26,149 nt of DNA from an uncultured Eubacteriales bacterium. Lineage in GTDB: Bacteria; Bacillota; Clostridia; Christensenellales; Christensenellaceae. The DNA is taken from the NCBI GenBank assembly GCA_905193725.1, contig CAJJPW010000008.1, positions 1 through 26,149 of the forward strand, in the 5' to 3' direction. The notes under the pieces were generated by a model. It ran no database searches. It was given only the letters and a program-made list of their open reading frames with translations, and had not been told where the DNA came from. The position numbers were made by a program, and so were the translations under genes. Every line of letters starts with the position of its first letter. The stretch's first letter is position 1. Shown here in pieces: positions 14,256 through 23,842 of the stretch.

Positions 14256-14738
14256 TTAACAGACCAGGCTGTCGGCAAATGCCTCTATCATTTGATCTTT
14301 TTCCAAAGAGGGCTTTTTCGCTGGATCCACCAGGCTCAGTTGGGCCTTTGCCTTGGAAATTTCCAGCGTCTCCATGAGTTTTTGCAGACATTTTTGCCCA
14401 TTCCCTCCTGCGCTACAGACAAAGAGTCCCATCTCTTTTTGAGAGAGATCCTGCTCTGCCAGAAACGTCCTCAAGGGAGGGGTAAACCCACCTGCCCATA
14501 CAGGCGTCCCCAAAATCACCAGATCATAGTCCTCTGGTGTAAAGTGGTACTCCTTGAGTTTTGGATGTTCGCCAAAAACTACCGCCTTTCCCCCAAACAA
14601 ATACTTGCTCGCTTTTCCTGTAGGATAGGGCTTCACCGGCTCTAAGTTCAAAAGATCCGCCCCTATTCTTTGTGCGATTTTCTCCGCCACGTATTTGGTA
14701 TCTCCCTCTAGGGAATAGTAGACCACAATAGCTCTCAT
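14256..14738 (-). CDS. Flavodoxin family protein
   Basis: This 160-residue protein is the size of a flavodoxin, an FMN-binding electron carrier in the cytoplasm. It opens with the beta strand and phosphate loop VVYYSLEGDTKYVAEKIA. The DYDLVILGTPVWAGGFTPPL segment at about residues 70-89 supplies the aromatic FMN stack (Trp in PVWAG). The P-loop is shorter and less canonical than in typical flavodoxins, so it may belong to the flavodoxin-like NAD(P)H oxidoreductase group. It starts 36 bp after rlmH on the same strand and probably shares its transcript. Its redox partner is unknown. Confidence 0.87.
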   Translation of the reverse strand: MRAIVVYYSLEGDTKYVAEKIAQRIGADLLNLEPVKPYPTGKASKYLFGGKAVVFGEHPKLKEYHFTPEDYDLVILGTPVWAGGFTPPLRTFLAEQDLSQKEMGLFVCSAGGNGQKCLQKLMETLEISKAKAQLSLVDPAKKPSLEKDQMIEAFADSLVC

Positions 14739-14774
14739 AGATTCTCCTCCCTTTTCCTTGCGTTTTTTAAGGTA

Positions 14775-15260
14775 TTATTTGTGATAAGTCTCCCCATTCA
14801 TGATTTTAAAGCCCCGAAAGAGCTGCTCCAGCAGCACAATCCGTGCAAGCCGGTGGGGAAATGTCATAGAAGATAGAGACAGTAAGTAGTCCGCCTTTTT
14901 CTTGATCTCCTCGTCTATGCCAAAGGAGCCCCCGATGACAATGCAAATGCTAGAAGCCCTCAGGGTGATCTCCTCTAGCTTTTTGGAAAACGCCATGGAA
15001 TCCGGCTGTTGTCCTTCTATCGCCATGACGATTTTATAGCCAAATCCCTCCATGGCCTTTTGAATCCGCGCTCCTTCTTTGGAGAGCACCATTTGCCGCT
15101 GAGCGGGAGAGGGATTTTCCATATTTTTTTCGTCCTGAAGCTCTACTACTTCCACTTGGGCAAACCGCCCCAGCATTTTGATATACTCCCCTTGGGCCTG
15201 TAAATAGTATCGCTCCTTCATCTTTCCCACGCTGATGATTCGAATTCTAATCTCTCTCAC
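14775..15260 (-). CDS. rlmH: 23S rRNA pseudouridine-1915 N3-methyltransferase
   Basis: RlmH is a SPOUT methyltransferase that methylates pseudouridine 1915 in helix 69 of 23S rRNA on assembled ribosomes. The 161-residue protein has the glycine-rich SAM-binding knot (CIVIGGSFGIDE), the conserved SLSSMTFPHRLARIVLLEQ stretch, and the invariant C-terminal YHK. The GTG start at 15260 has little space to a Shine-Dalgarno. An ATT codon at 15251 lies 5 bp from aaaggtga and would give a protein starting like other RlmH proteins (MRIRIISVGKM), so the start is uncertain by three codons. Two DnaA boxes lie 34-66 bp upstream. The neighbouring walJ gene matches the B. subtilis layout. Confidence 0.93.
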   Translation of the reverse strand: MREIRIRIISVGKMKERYYLQAQGEYIKMLGRFAQVEVVELQDEKNMENPSPAQRQMVLSKEGARIQKAMEGFGYKIVMAIEGQQPDSMAFSKKLEEITLRASSICIVIGGSFGIDEEIKKKADYLLSLSSMTFPHRLARIVLLEQLFRGFKIMNGETYHK

Positions 15261-15293
15261 CTTTCCATTTCAAAAGTTCAAATTTTACACATT

Positions 15294-15326
15294 TTATCCA
15301 CAATTTCCTAACAAATCTGTGGATAA
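15294..15326. promoter_or_regulatory. Two perfect DnaA boxes in inverted orientation
   Basis: TTATCCACA (15294-15302) and TGTGGATAA (15318-15326) are both exact matches to the bacterial DnaA-box consensus, facing each other with a 15-bp AT-rich spacer. They fill the gap between the walJ stop codon and the rlmH start. They could titrate DnaA near the origin or make rlmH transcription respond to DnaA. Confidence 0.75.
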
Positions 15327-16118
15327 TCACACTTTAAAAAATCCTGTGGTTTTATCTCGATAGGCCACCGCCAAAGCCACATCTTTGCCGGGAACTGCGC
15401 CCATCTTGGTGAGATACCCTGCCACCGTCTGATAGGCCAGTTCATAGAAGTTGTTCTGCCGGGAAAGATGTCCCAGCAAAATGCCCTTCACGCCCCTTTG
15501 AACCAGCTCATAGGCCATTTTTGCACTGTCTTCATTGGACAGATGGCCTTTATTGGAGAGAATGCGACGCTTTAGATAATAGGGGTATTTAGAGCACTTG
15601 AGCATCTCTACATCGTGATTTGCCTCCAGTAAGACGATATTCGAGCCGCTCACACACTCCGCCAATTTCTTAGTTGCTACGCCCAAGTCCGTCATAATGC
15701 TGATCTTTTTATCCTGGTGATAGAAAGAATACCCAAAAGTATCCGCTCCGTCGTGAGATACCGAGTAGGGGTTGACCCCAATTTCTCCAATGTAAAAGTC
15801 CTCATGGTCGATCACCACGATATTCTTGCTGCTCACAGGGCCAATCTTTTTCTCCATGCCCTGCCAAGTCTTTTCGTTGGCGTAAATGGGGATATCGTAT
15901 TTGCGACTCAAAACGCCAATGCTCTTGATATGATCTGTATGTTCATGAGAGACTAAAATTCCATCTAATTTATCCGCCAAAATCCCAATTTCCTTTAGGG
16001 ATTTCTCGATTTTAGAGCCGGCCACTCCTGCATCCAAAAGGATATTTGTCTTCTCACTTCCGATATAGATGCTGTTTCCACTGGAACTGGAAAACAGCGG
16101 TGCAATACTCAGTTTCAT
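15327..16118 (-). CDS. walJ: WalJ/YycJ-type metallo-beta-lactamase fold protein
   Basis: This 263-residue metallohydrolase begins MKLSIAPLFSSSSGNSIYIG, the typical YycJ/WalJ start. The metal-binding motif is HEHTDH (His58, His60, Asp62, His63), with further ligands in SVSHDGADTFGY and LLGHLSRQN. WalJ proteins have been described as 5'-to-3' DNA exonucleases with roles in mismatch repair and in coordinating replication with wall synthesis. In B. subtilis the gene sits beside walRK and upstream of rlmH. Here rlmH is kept as neighbour (66-bp gap) but no walRK genes are in the window. A TATAAT at 16155-16150 (minus strand) may be its -10 box. Confidence 0.88.
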   Translation of the reverse strand: MKLSIAPLFSSSSGNSIYIGSEKTNILLDAGVAGSKIEKSLKEIGILADKLDGILVSHEHTDHIKSIGVLSRKYDIPIYANEKTWQGMEKKIGPVSSKNIVVIDHEDFYIGEIGVNPYSVSHDGADTFGYSFYHQDKKISIMTDLGVATKKLAECVSGSNIVLLEANHDVEMLKCSKYPYYLKRRILSNKGHLSNEDSAKMAYELVQRGVKGILLGHLSRQNNFYELAYQTVAGYLTKMGAVPGKDVALAVAYRDKTTGFFKV

Positions 16119-16367
16119 ATTTCCTCATCTTTTTATAACATTTGACATTATTATAGCGCAAATCAAAAATATTGGCTATCCCAGCTTTTCCCTTCCCCCA
16201 TTTATTTTTCTTCACAAAATGAGAAAAATTTGAGAAAACCTTGTTTCAAAATTACCCATAATATGTTATAATTTAATGACAATATAGCTTTGCACTTCAA
16301 GTCCGTTTTGGCGGACAACTTTTTGCGATTTCATTGAAATATTTTATTGGAAGGTAGGAGGAATCTT
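16119..16367. other. Divergent promoter region between walJ and the dehydrogenase operon
   Basis: The 249-bp AT-rich region has a minus-strand TATAAT (16155-16150) for walJ and a plus-strand TATAAT (16267-16272) for the dehydrogenase. The latter has only a poor -35 match, TTTCAA at 16244-16249. In the plus leader, GTCCG-ttttgg-CGGAC (16301-16316) followed by aacttttt resembles a weak terminator and could act as an attenuator. Confidence 0.45.
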
Positions 16368-17390
16368 ATGAAAACACTCATCACTGACATTAACGGAAAT
16401 CTTTCCATTGTAGAAGTGGATAAGCCGAAATGTTCGGATTATACCGCTGTCGTCAAAACCGTCTCCTGTGGAATCTGTAACGGCACCGATATGAAGATCA
16501 TCCACAATGCCTTTAAAGGGATCGACCAGTACCCCACTATTTTGGGCCACGAAGGCGTTGGCCAGGTAGTGGAGCTGGGCAGCAAGGTTAAATACCTAAA
16601 AGAGGGAGATTACGTTCTACTTCCTTTCCTTGACGAGGGAACCAATGGCTATGGCTCTGCATGGGGCGCCTACTCGGAATACGCTGTCGTGCATGATAGA
16701 CTCGCCATGTTTGACGACGGCTTGGGAAATGGCTATACCCATGGGCAGAATATCGTCCCCTCCTTTGTAGATCCAGTGGAGGCCGCCATGATCATCACTT
16801 TCCGGGAAGTGCTCAGCGCGATGAGAAGGTTCGGTTTCTTCCCCAATGCCAACATTGTAGTATTTGGCGCTGGCCCAGTAGGACTTTGCTTCACCAAGTT
16901 CTCCAAACTCATCGGCGTGGATAAAGTGATCGTGTGCGACGTCATTGATGAAAAGGTAGAGGAAGCGCTGAAGATGGGTGCGGATTACGCCTTTAACAGC
17001 ACAAAAGTAGATGTGGTCTCTGAGATCAAGAAGATCTTGCCAGAGGGCGCGGACTTCATCGTAGATGCTGTGGGCAACACCAATTTAATCAATTTGGGAA
17101 TGAACTTTGTCAAAGATCACGGCAATCTGTGCTGCTACGGAATCTCCAAAACCACAAATATGCAGCTGGATTGGAGCAAAGCCCCCTATAACTTCAACCT
17201 TCTCTTTATCCAGATGCCTGTAAAACAGGAAGAGACTTGGGCGTATAACCAAATTCTCAACTGGATCAAGATGGGCGTCATTAAAATCAGCGATTTTATT
17301 GCGGAGATTGTGGACTTTAAGGATATCATCTCTGCATTTGACAAAGTGGCCGCAGGGAAAGCAGGCGGTAAGATCATCGTAAAATATTAA
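16368..17390 (+). CDS. Zinc-dependent medium-chain dehydrogenase
   Basis: This 340-residue protein belongs to the medium-chain alcohol/sugar dehydrogenase family, which oxidises alcohols or polyols with NAD(P). Catalytic zinc ligands are visible: Cys34 (CGICNGTD) and His61-Glu62 (GHEGVG). The nucleotide-binding turn is GAGPVG at 167-172. The four-cysteine structural zinc loop expected near residues 90-110 is missing. The start ATG at 16368 follows a ggtaggagg site. Immediately downstream is an SMP-30/gluconolactonase-like gene, which suggests sequential oxidation of a sugar to a lactone and then an acid. The substrate is not known. It is transcribed against the replication direction. Confidence 0.88.
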   Translation: MKTLITDINGNLSIVEVDKPKCSDYTAVVKTVSCGICNGTDMKIIHNAFKGIDQYPTILGHEGVGQVVELGSKVKYLKEGDYVLLPFLDEGTNGYGSAWGAYSEYAVVHDRLAMFDDGLGNGYTHGQNIVPSFVDPVEAAMIITFREVLSAMRRFGFFPNANIVVFGAGPVGLCFTKFSKLIGVDKVIVCDVIDEKVEEALKMGADYAFNSTKVDVVSEIKKILPEGADFIVDAVGNTNLINLGMNFVKDHGNLCCYGISKTTNMQLDWSKAPYNFNLLFIQMPVKQEETWAYNQILNWIKMGVIKISDFIAEIVDFKDIISAFDKVAAGKAGGKIIVKY

Positions 17391-17438
17391 AGCAGTAAAA
17401 CAAATCTGCTGTGCGATAGAGGATAGGGAGGAATTCAC

Positions 17439-18431
17439 ATGAAAGAATCAAAATTATTTGCCATATTGCCCGAGGATTACATCTCCACTCCCGACGGCAT
17501 GGAAATCCATAAAGAAAGTGGGGACTTAGTGCTTGCCTGCCCCAACTTTGCAGACACCAGCATGCCTGGCTGCATTTTGAGAATCGATAAGGATAGAAAC
17601 ATCAGAAAGTGGTATGATGTGCCCGTCTGTGAGGAGACAGGTGCGGCTCACCCCCAAGGCATCGCCTTTGGCCCAGATGGTTCCCTCTATATTTGCGACA
17701 ATCAGGGCTGGGGAGACGACCCCAAAAAGAAGGAAAAGGGCAGAATGCTCCGCATCATCGCCGATGAAGAGGGCAACATCACCAAATATGTGGAGATGGC
17801 AACGGGTATGGAACACCCCAATGGGGTGAAAATCTGGGGGGACTATATCTATGTAACTCAGAGCCTAATGCCCCGGGTCAAAGATCCCTCTGGCAAATTA
17901 GTCAGCGCAGTATACAAATTCCACATTGACGACGAAAATATCAAGATCACCAATACCCTGGAGGATAAAAATATCTTAGTTACCTTTATCACGCAAAACC
18001 CCAACGACCAATATGGGGTAGACGGCATTGAGTTTGATAAAGAGGGCAATCTGTACGTGGGCAATTTTGGCGACGGTGCCATCAGCAAAATCACCTTTAA
18101 CGAAGACGGCTCCATCAAAGACAACTTCATCTGGGCGCAAGATCTCTCTCAGATGCAGACCACCGATGGCTTTACCATGGACGACGAGGGCAATCTCTAT
18201 GTGGCCGACTTCAGCGCCAATGCCATTGCCAAAGTAACGCCGGACGGCAAAGTGGAGCGCCTTGCCCAGAGCCCAGACAGCAATGGCCTAGGCGGTGAGC
18301 TAGACCAACCTGGCGAGCCTCGTTATATGGATGGCAAGCTCATCATCTCCTGCTTTGACCTAGTAGTAGGTCCTACTAAGGTCAACACCAAGCACGAGAT
18401 GCCTGCCACAATGGCCATGATCGAACTGTAA
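17439..18431 (+). CDS. SMP-30/gluconolactonase/LRE-like beta-propeller protein
   Basis: This 330-residue protein has repeated propeller-blade motifs: HPQGIAFGPDGSLYICDNQG near residue 71, MEHPNGVKIWGDYIYV, GVDGIEFDKEGNLYVGNFGD and TTDGFTMDDEGNLYVADFSA. These match the metal-dependent SMP-30/gluconolactonase family, whose members open sugar lactones. There is no signal peptide, so it should be cytoplasmic. The start follows agggagga. It lies 48 bp after the dehydrogenase and ends before a strong terminator, making a two-gene operon. Whether it is a true lactonase or another propeller enzyme cannot be decided here. Confidence 0.85.
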   Translation: MKESKLFAILPEDYISTPDGMEIHKESGDLVLACPNFADTSMPGCILRIDKDRNIRKWYDVPVCEETGAAHPQGIAFGPDGSLYICDNQGWGDDPKKKEKGRMLRIIADEEGNITKYVEMATGMEHPNGVKIWGDYIYVTQSLMPRVKDPSGKLVSAVYKFHIDDENIKITNTLEDKNILVTFITQNPNDQYGVDGIEFDKEGNLYVGNFGDGAISKITFNEDGSIKDNFIWAQDLSQMQTTDGFTMDDEGNLYVADFSANAIAKVTPDGKVERLAQSPDSNGLGGELDQPGEPRYMDGKLIISCFDLVVGPTKVNTKHEMPATMAMIEL

Positions 18432-18465
18432 AGTGAAAGATTAGGCAAAAAACTGTTGATACAGA

Positions 18466-18502
18466 GCAAAAGGCCGGGGTAACTTTCCCCGGTCTCTTTT
18501 AT
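18466..18502 (+). terminator. Terminator of the dehydrogenase/SMP-30 operon
   Basis: GGCCGGGG (18472-18479) pairs with CCCCGGTC (18487-18494), including one G-U, around a 7-nt loop. A T-rich tail follows. The stem is strongly G-C rich. Confidence 0.88.
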
Positions 18503-18687
18503 CTTTTTCCTCAACAAACCGCCAACCTTTTTCATTCACCCACATATTCTTTTTTATGTAATAGGCATAGTTATCTCTAGTTTCCCTTGCCTATTCTCTT
18601 TTCTGTTTTCATTTTATAGGCCAAACCGCTCTCAGATCCAAAATACCATAAAAAGACAAGTTATTGAAAAAACTAAAACCATATAAA

Positions 18688-18726
18688 GAAAAACCCGCTG
18701 CCCAAATTTTAGCGGGTTAGCGGGTT
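18688..18726 (-). terminator. Terminator of gyrA, with a duplicated arm
   Basis: On the minus strand AACCCGCT pairs with AGCGGGTT (18699-18692) followed by a T-run. The first arm is present twice in tandem (18726-18719 and 18718-18711), so two alternative hairpins can form. Confidence 0.82.
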
Positions 18727-18744
18727 TATTCATCATTCTATGGA

Positions 18745-21213
18745 TTAGATTTCCTCGTCCTGCTCTTCTACCTGTTCTTCGCCTTCTTCCTCTTCTGTCT
18801 CGGCAATTTTTTCAAAGCACACTACCTTGGCGTCGTTATCCAGCCTCATCACTCTCACTCCCTGGGTATCTCTGCCAAAGCAGGAGATCTCGCTCACATT
18901 CATGCGGATGATAACCCCTTCTGAGCTGATGAGCATGATATCCTCGTTTTCATTTACTACCTTAATACCCACCATAAGCCCAGTCTTTTGGGTGATATTA
19001 ATCGTCTTAATGCCCACGCCACCTCTGGTCTGCACTCTGTATTCTCCTACATCCGTTCGCTTTCCGTAGCCGTTTTCGGTGATGACCAACACATAGCTCT
19101 CAGGAGTCATAATTCCTGCGCCTACTACGCTGTCATCCTCCCTCAGAGAAATTGCCCGAACGCCCATAGCCGTCCTTCCCATCTCACGGACATCATTCTC
19201 ATGGAAAGTAATGGCCATGCCCTGGTGAGTGCCCACAATGATGTGATCATCCCCTGAAGTCTGAAGCACTGCCATCAGTTCATCCCCTTCTCTAAGACCT
19301 AATGCGATGAGGCCGGATTGGCGGATGTTGGAGTACTCGCTCATCTTGGTCTTTTTAATGGAGCCGTGTTTGGTGATGAGCACTAGATTGCCGTCCTCAA
19401 AGGTGTCCACCGGGAACACAGCGGAAACTCTCTCGTCTGACTCCAAACTCAGCAGGTTGACGATGGCACTTCCCTTAGCTTGCCTGCCTGCCTCCGGGAG
19501 CTGGTAGCACTTTTTAATGTACACCTTTCCCTTATTGGTAAAGAACAGAAGCTGACTGTGGGTGGAGGTGACAAACACATTTTCCACAAAATCCTCTTCC
19601 CTGGTCTGAAGGCCGGTGATGCCCTTGCCACCCCGGCGCTGCGCCTTGTAGGTCTCGCTACTCACCCGCTTGATGTATCCATAGTGAGTGAGCGTCACCA
19701 CCATATCCTCCTGTTCAATGAGCTCGTCCACGTCGATCTCCTCTTCGTCAAAGGTGATCTGGGTGCGTCTTTCGTCGCTGTATTTTTCTTTGATCTCCAA
19801 AAGCTCCTTTTTGATGATATCCAGTATCATCTGGGGAGTGGCCAAGATCTTCTCCAAATACTCGATCTTTGCCATGAGCTCATGGTATTCGTTTTCGATT
19901 TTGTCTCTTTCCAGACCAGTGAGACGCTGCAAACGCATGTCTAAAATAGCCTGTGCCTGCACTTCTGTGAGTCCAAACCGCTCAATCAGCGCTTCCCTTG
20001 CCTCATTGGCATCTTTGGAGGATTTGATGAGTTTGATGATCTCGTCGATGTTGTCCAGTGCAATGAGCAAACCCTCTAAAATATGTGCCCTCTTTTTGGC
20101 CTTTTCCAGATCGAACTTCGTCCTTCTGGTGATCACATCGATTTGGTGCTCGATGTACTTTTCCAAAATCTCCTTTAAATTAAGGAGCTTTGGCTCTCCA
20201 TCCACTAAGGCAATCATAATCACCCCAAAGGTGTCCTGCATTTGGGTGTGTTTGTACAGCCGGTTGAGGGTTACGTTGGCATTGGCGTTTTTCTTGAGCT
20301 CGATCACGATTCTCATGCCGTTTTTATCCGACTCATCTCTCAAATCCGAAATACCATCTATTTTCTTTTCCTGCACCAAAGAGGCGATTTTCTCAATTAA
20401 ATTTGCCTTATTCACCTGGTAGGGGATTTCCGTTACCACGATTCTCTGCCGGTCTTCTTTATAGGTTTCGATTTCCGTTTTCGCCCGGACGCGAATTCTG
20501 CCCCTTCCTGTGCGATAGGCGCTCTTAATGCCAGAGTACCCTAGGATAATTCCCCCCGTCGGGAAGTCCGGCCCTTTGATGATTTCGATTAAACGGTCTA
20601 TCTCAATCTCCGGGTTGTCAATGAGCGCAATGCAAGCGTCTATGGTATCTCCCATATTATGAGGTGGAATATTCGTAGCCATCCCTACCGCGATGCCACC
20701 AGTGCCGTTGACCAACAGATTGGGAAATCTGGCAGGCAAACAGCTGGGCTGTTCCAGCGTCTCATCGAAGTTGGGATAGAAATCCACGGTGTTTTTATCG
20801 ATATCCCGCAGCAGCTCTCCAGAAATTTTAGACAGCCGGGCCTCTGTGTATCTCATCGCCGCTGCACCGTCTCCGTCTACCGAGCCAAAATTTCCATGGC
20901 CGTCTACCAACAGATAGCGCGTGGAGAAGTCCTGAGCCATGCGCACCATGCTCTCGTATACAGCACTGTCTCCGTGGGGATGATATTTACCCAATACGTC
21001 GCCTACAATTCTGGCGCTCTTCCGGTAAGGCTTATCGGCAAATAAGTTCAGCTCGCTCATGGAGTAGAGAATTCTCCTGTGAACTGGCTTTAACCCATCT
21101 CTCACATCTGGAAGTGCCCTGTTGATGATGACCGCCATAGCATAGGAGATAAAGGACTTTTTCATCTCCTTGTTGATGTCTATTGGTATGATCCTAGATG
21201 TATTATTTTCCAA
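18745..21213 (-). CDS. gyrA: DNA gyrase subunit A
   Basis: GyrA is the breakage-reunion subunit of DNA gyrase, which adds negative supercoils with GyrB. The TTG at 21213 is taken as start (822 residues): gaggtga lies 5 bp upstream, while a GTG at 21222 would overlap that site. With this start the catalytic tyrosine is Tyr122 (AMRYTEARL). The quinolone-resistance positions are then Ser83 and Glu87 ([12 protein letters not shown]), in register with E. coli numbering. Both look like the susceptible form. The gyrase-specific GyrA box QRRGGKG is present at the start of the C-terminal pinwheel, so this is GyrA and not ParC. The tail is very acidic. It follows gyrB by 82 bp. Confidence 0.96.
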   Translation of the reverse strand: MENNTSRIIPIDINKEMKKSFISYAMAVIINRALPDVRDGLKPVHRRILYSMSELNLFADKPYRKSARIVGDVLGKYHPHGDSAVYESMVRMAQDFSTRYLLVDGHGNFGSVDGDGAAAMRYTEARLSKISGELLRDIDKNTVDFYPNFDETLEQPSCLPARFPNLLVNGTGGIAVGMATNIPPHNMGDTIDACIALIDNPEIEIDRLIEIIKGPDFPTGGIILGYSGIKSAYRTGRGRIRVRAKTEIETYKEDRQRIVVTEIPYQVNKANLIEKIASLVQEKKIDGISDLRDESDKNGMRIVIELKKNANANVTLNRLYKHTQMQDTFGVIMIALVDGEPKLLNLKEILEKYIEHQIDVITRRTKFDLEKAKKRAHILEGLLIALDNIDEIIKLIKSSKDANEAREALIERFGLTEVQAQAILDMRLQRLTGLERDKIENEYHELMAKIEYLEKILATPQMILDIIKKELLEIKEKYSDERRTQITFDEEEIDVDELIEQEDMVVTLTHYGYIKRVSSETYKAQRRGGKGITGLQTREEDFVENVFVTSTHSQLLFFTNKGKVYIKKCYQLPEAGRQAKGSAIVNLLSLESDERVSAVFPVDTFEDGNLVLITKHGSIKKTKMSEYSNIRQSGLIALGLREGDELMAVLQTSGDDHIIVGTHQGMAITFHENDVREMGRTAMGVRAISLREDDSVVGAGIMTPESYVLVITENGYGKRTDVGEYRVQTRGGVGIKTINITQKTGLMVGIKVVNENEDIMLISSEGVIIRMNVSEISCFGRDTQGVRVMRLDNDAKVVCFEKIAETEEEEGEEQVEEQDEEI

Positions 21214-21295
21214 AATTTTCACCTCAAAATCTATCTATGCAAGGCGCATTTTCTCTCATACTCACCCAAAATACTGCACCTTTGCCTATTTCCCG

Positions 21296-23227
<1,932 letters not shown>

Positions 23228-23306
23228 CTAAAAAACAGGCGATGTAGATAATCATCCCTTTTTCATTTCATCGCCTCACGATTGACTTCTTGAAAATTTT
23301 ATTTTA

Positions 23307-23338
23307 CATTAAAATATCTACCAGTGGATATTTTAATG
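23307..23338. repeat. 12-bp perfect inverted repeat upstream of gyrB
   Basis: CATTAAAATATC (23307-23318) and GATATTTTAATG (23327-23338) are exact reverse complements around 8 bases. The loop can add a U-G and an A-U pair, giving a 14-bp stem with a 4-nt loop. There is no T-run, so it is not a terminator. Confidence 0.75.
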
Positions 23339-23384
23339 AGAATATTCTCTCTTTCCTTTACATGTTCCGGATTGAGAAATTCTC
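23338..23384. repeat. Two related GAGAA-TTCTC palindromes
   Basis: GAGAATATTCTC (23338-23349, perfect) and GAGAAATTCTC (23374-23384, one-base centre) are both followed by a C/T-rich stretch ending TTTCC. Their centres are about 35 bp apart. This spacing and likeness suggest paired protein sites. Confidence 0.5.
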
Positions 23385-23476
23385 TTTCCAAATTTTTTTC
23401 ATTCTCACCTATAAGAGTTCTTAACCTTCTTCTTTATTTGTTATGAGACCATTTATTTGCTTTCCCCTCTTGGAAA

Positions 23477-23728
23477 TCAAACTTCTTTTCCCCTCTTTTG
23501 CAGTGTCACCGACGAGATGGGAGAGTAATACATGGTATACTGGTCAAAAAAGTTGGCAATCACAATGGATTTCGTTTCACTTTCAGAAATCACCACTTTT
23601 TGCGCCGTCTTCTCCATATTTTTAAGAAAAGAGACAGTATCTCTATTTTCCATGGCTTTTTTATAATCCAGGATCATGATAATCCTCTTGGTGGGGACGA
23701 TATAATCTCCCCCTAAATGCAGTATCAT
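23477..23728 (-). CDS. remB: RemB/YaaB-type regulator (DUF370 family)
   Basis: This 83-residue protein begins MILHLGGDYIVPTKRIIMIL, the hallmark of YaaB/RemB proteins, which are encoded between recF and gyrB in B. subtilis as here. The related RemA protein is a DNA-binding regulator of extracellular matrix genes. The role of RemB is less clear. The basic loop near TLQKRGKEV ends the protein. A ggtgg site lies upstream of the ATG. A minus-strand TATAAT just after recF could be its -10 box. It probably has its own transcript ahead of gyrB. Confidence 0.88.
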   Translation of the reverse strand: MILHLGGDYIVPTKRIIMILDYKKAMENRDTVSFLKNMEKTAQKVVISESETKSIVIANFFDQYTMYYSPISSVTLQKRGKEV

Positions 23729-23842
23729 CGCTTTCCACCTTTTCTGCTTGACCCTCGTTTAAAAAAAGCAGCCCTTTTTCTCTTCTTATTACAGGCCGCT
23801 CTTACCAAACCATATATTCATTATATACCTTTTTAAAGATTT

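Larger units (their letters stand above)
18432..18744. other. 313-bp convergent intergenic region
   Basis: It contains the plus-strand terminator at 18466-18502 and the gyrA terminator at 18688-18726. The 185 bp between them are AT-rich and show no gene, repeat or promoter that I recognise. Confidence 0.7.

Noticed and set aside
19688..20422. 244-residue plus-strand ORF inside gyrA
   Set aside because: Ser/Leu/Ile-rich shadow of a highly conserved gene. Coding evidence is entirely on the minus strand.
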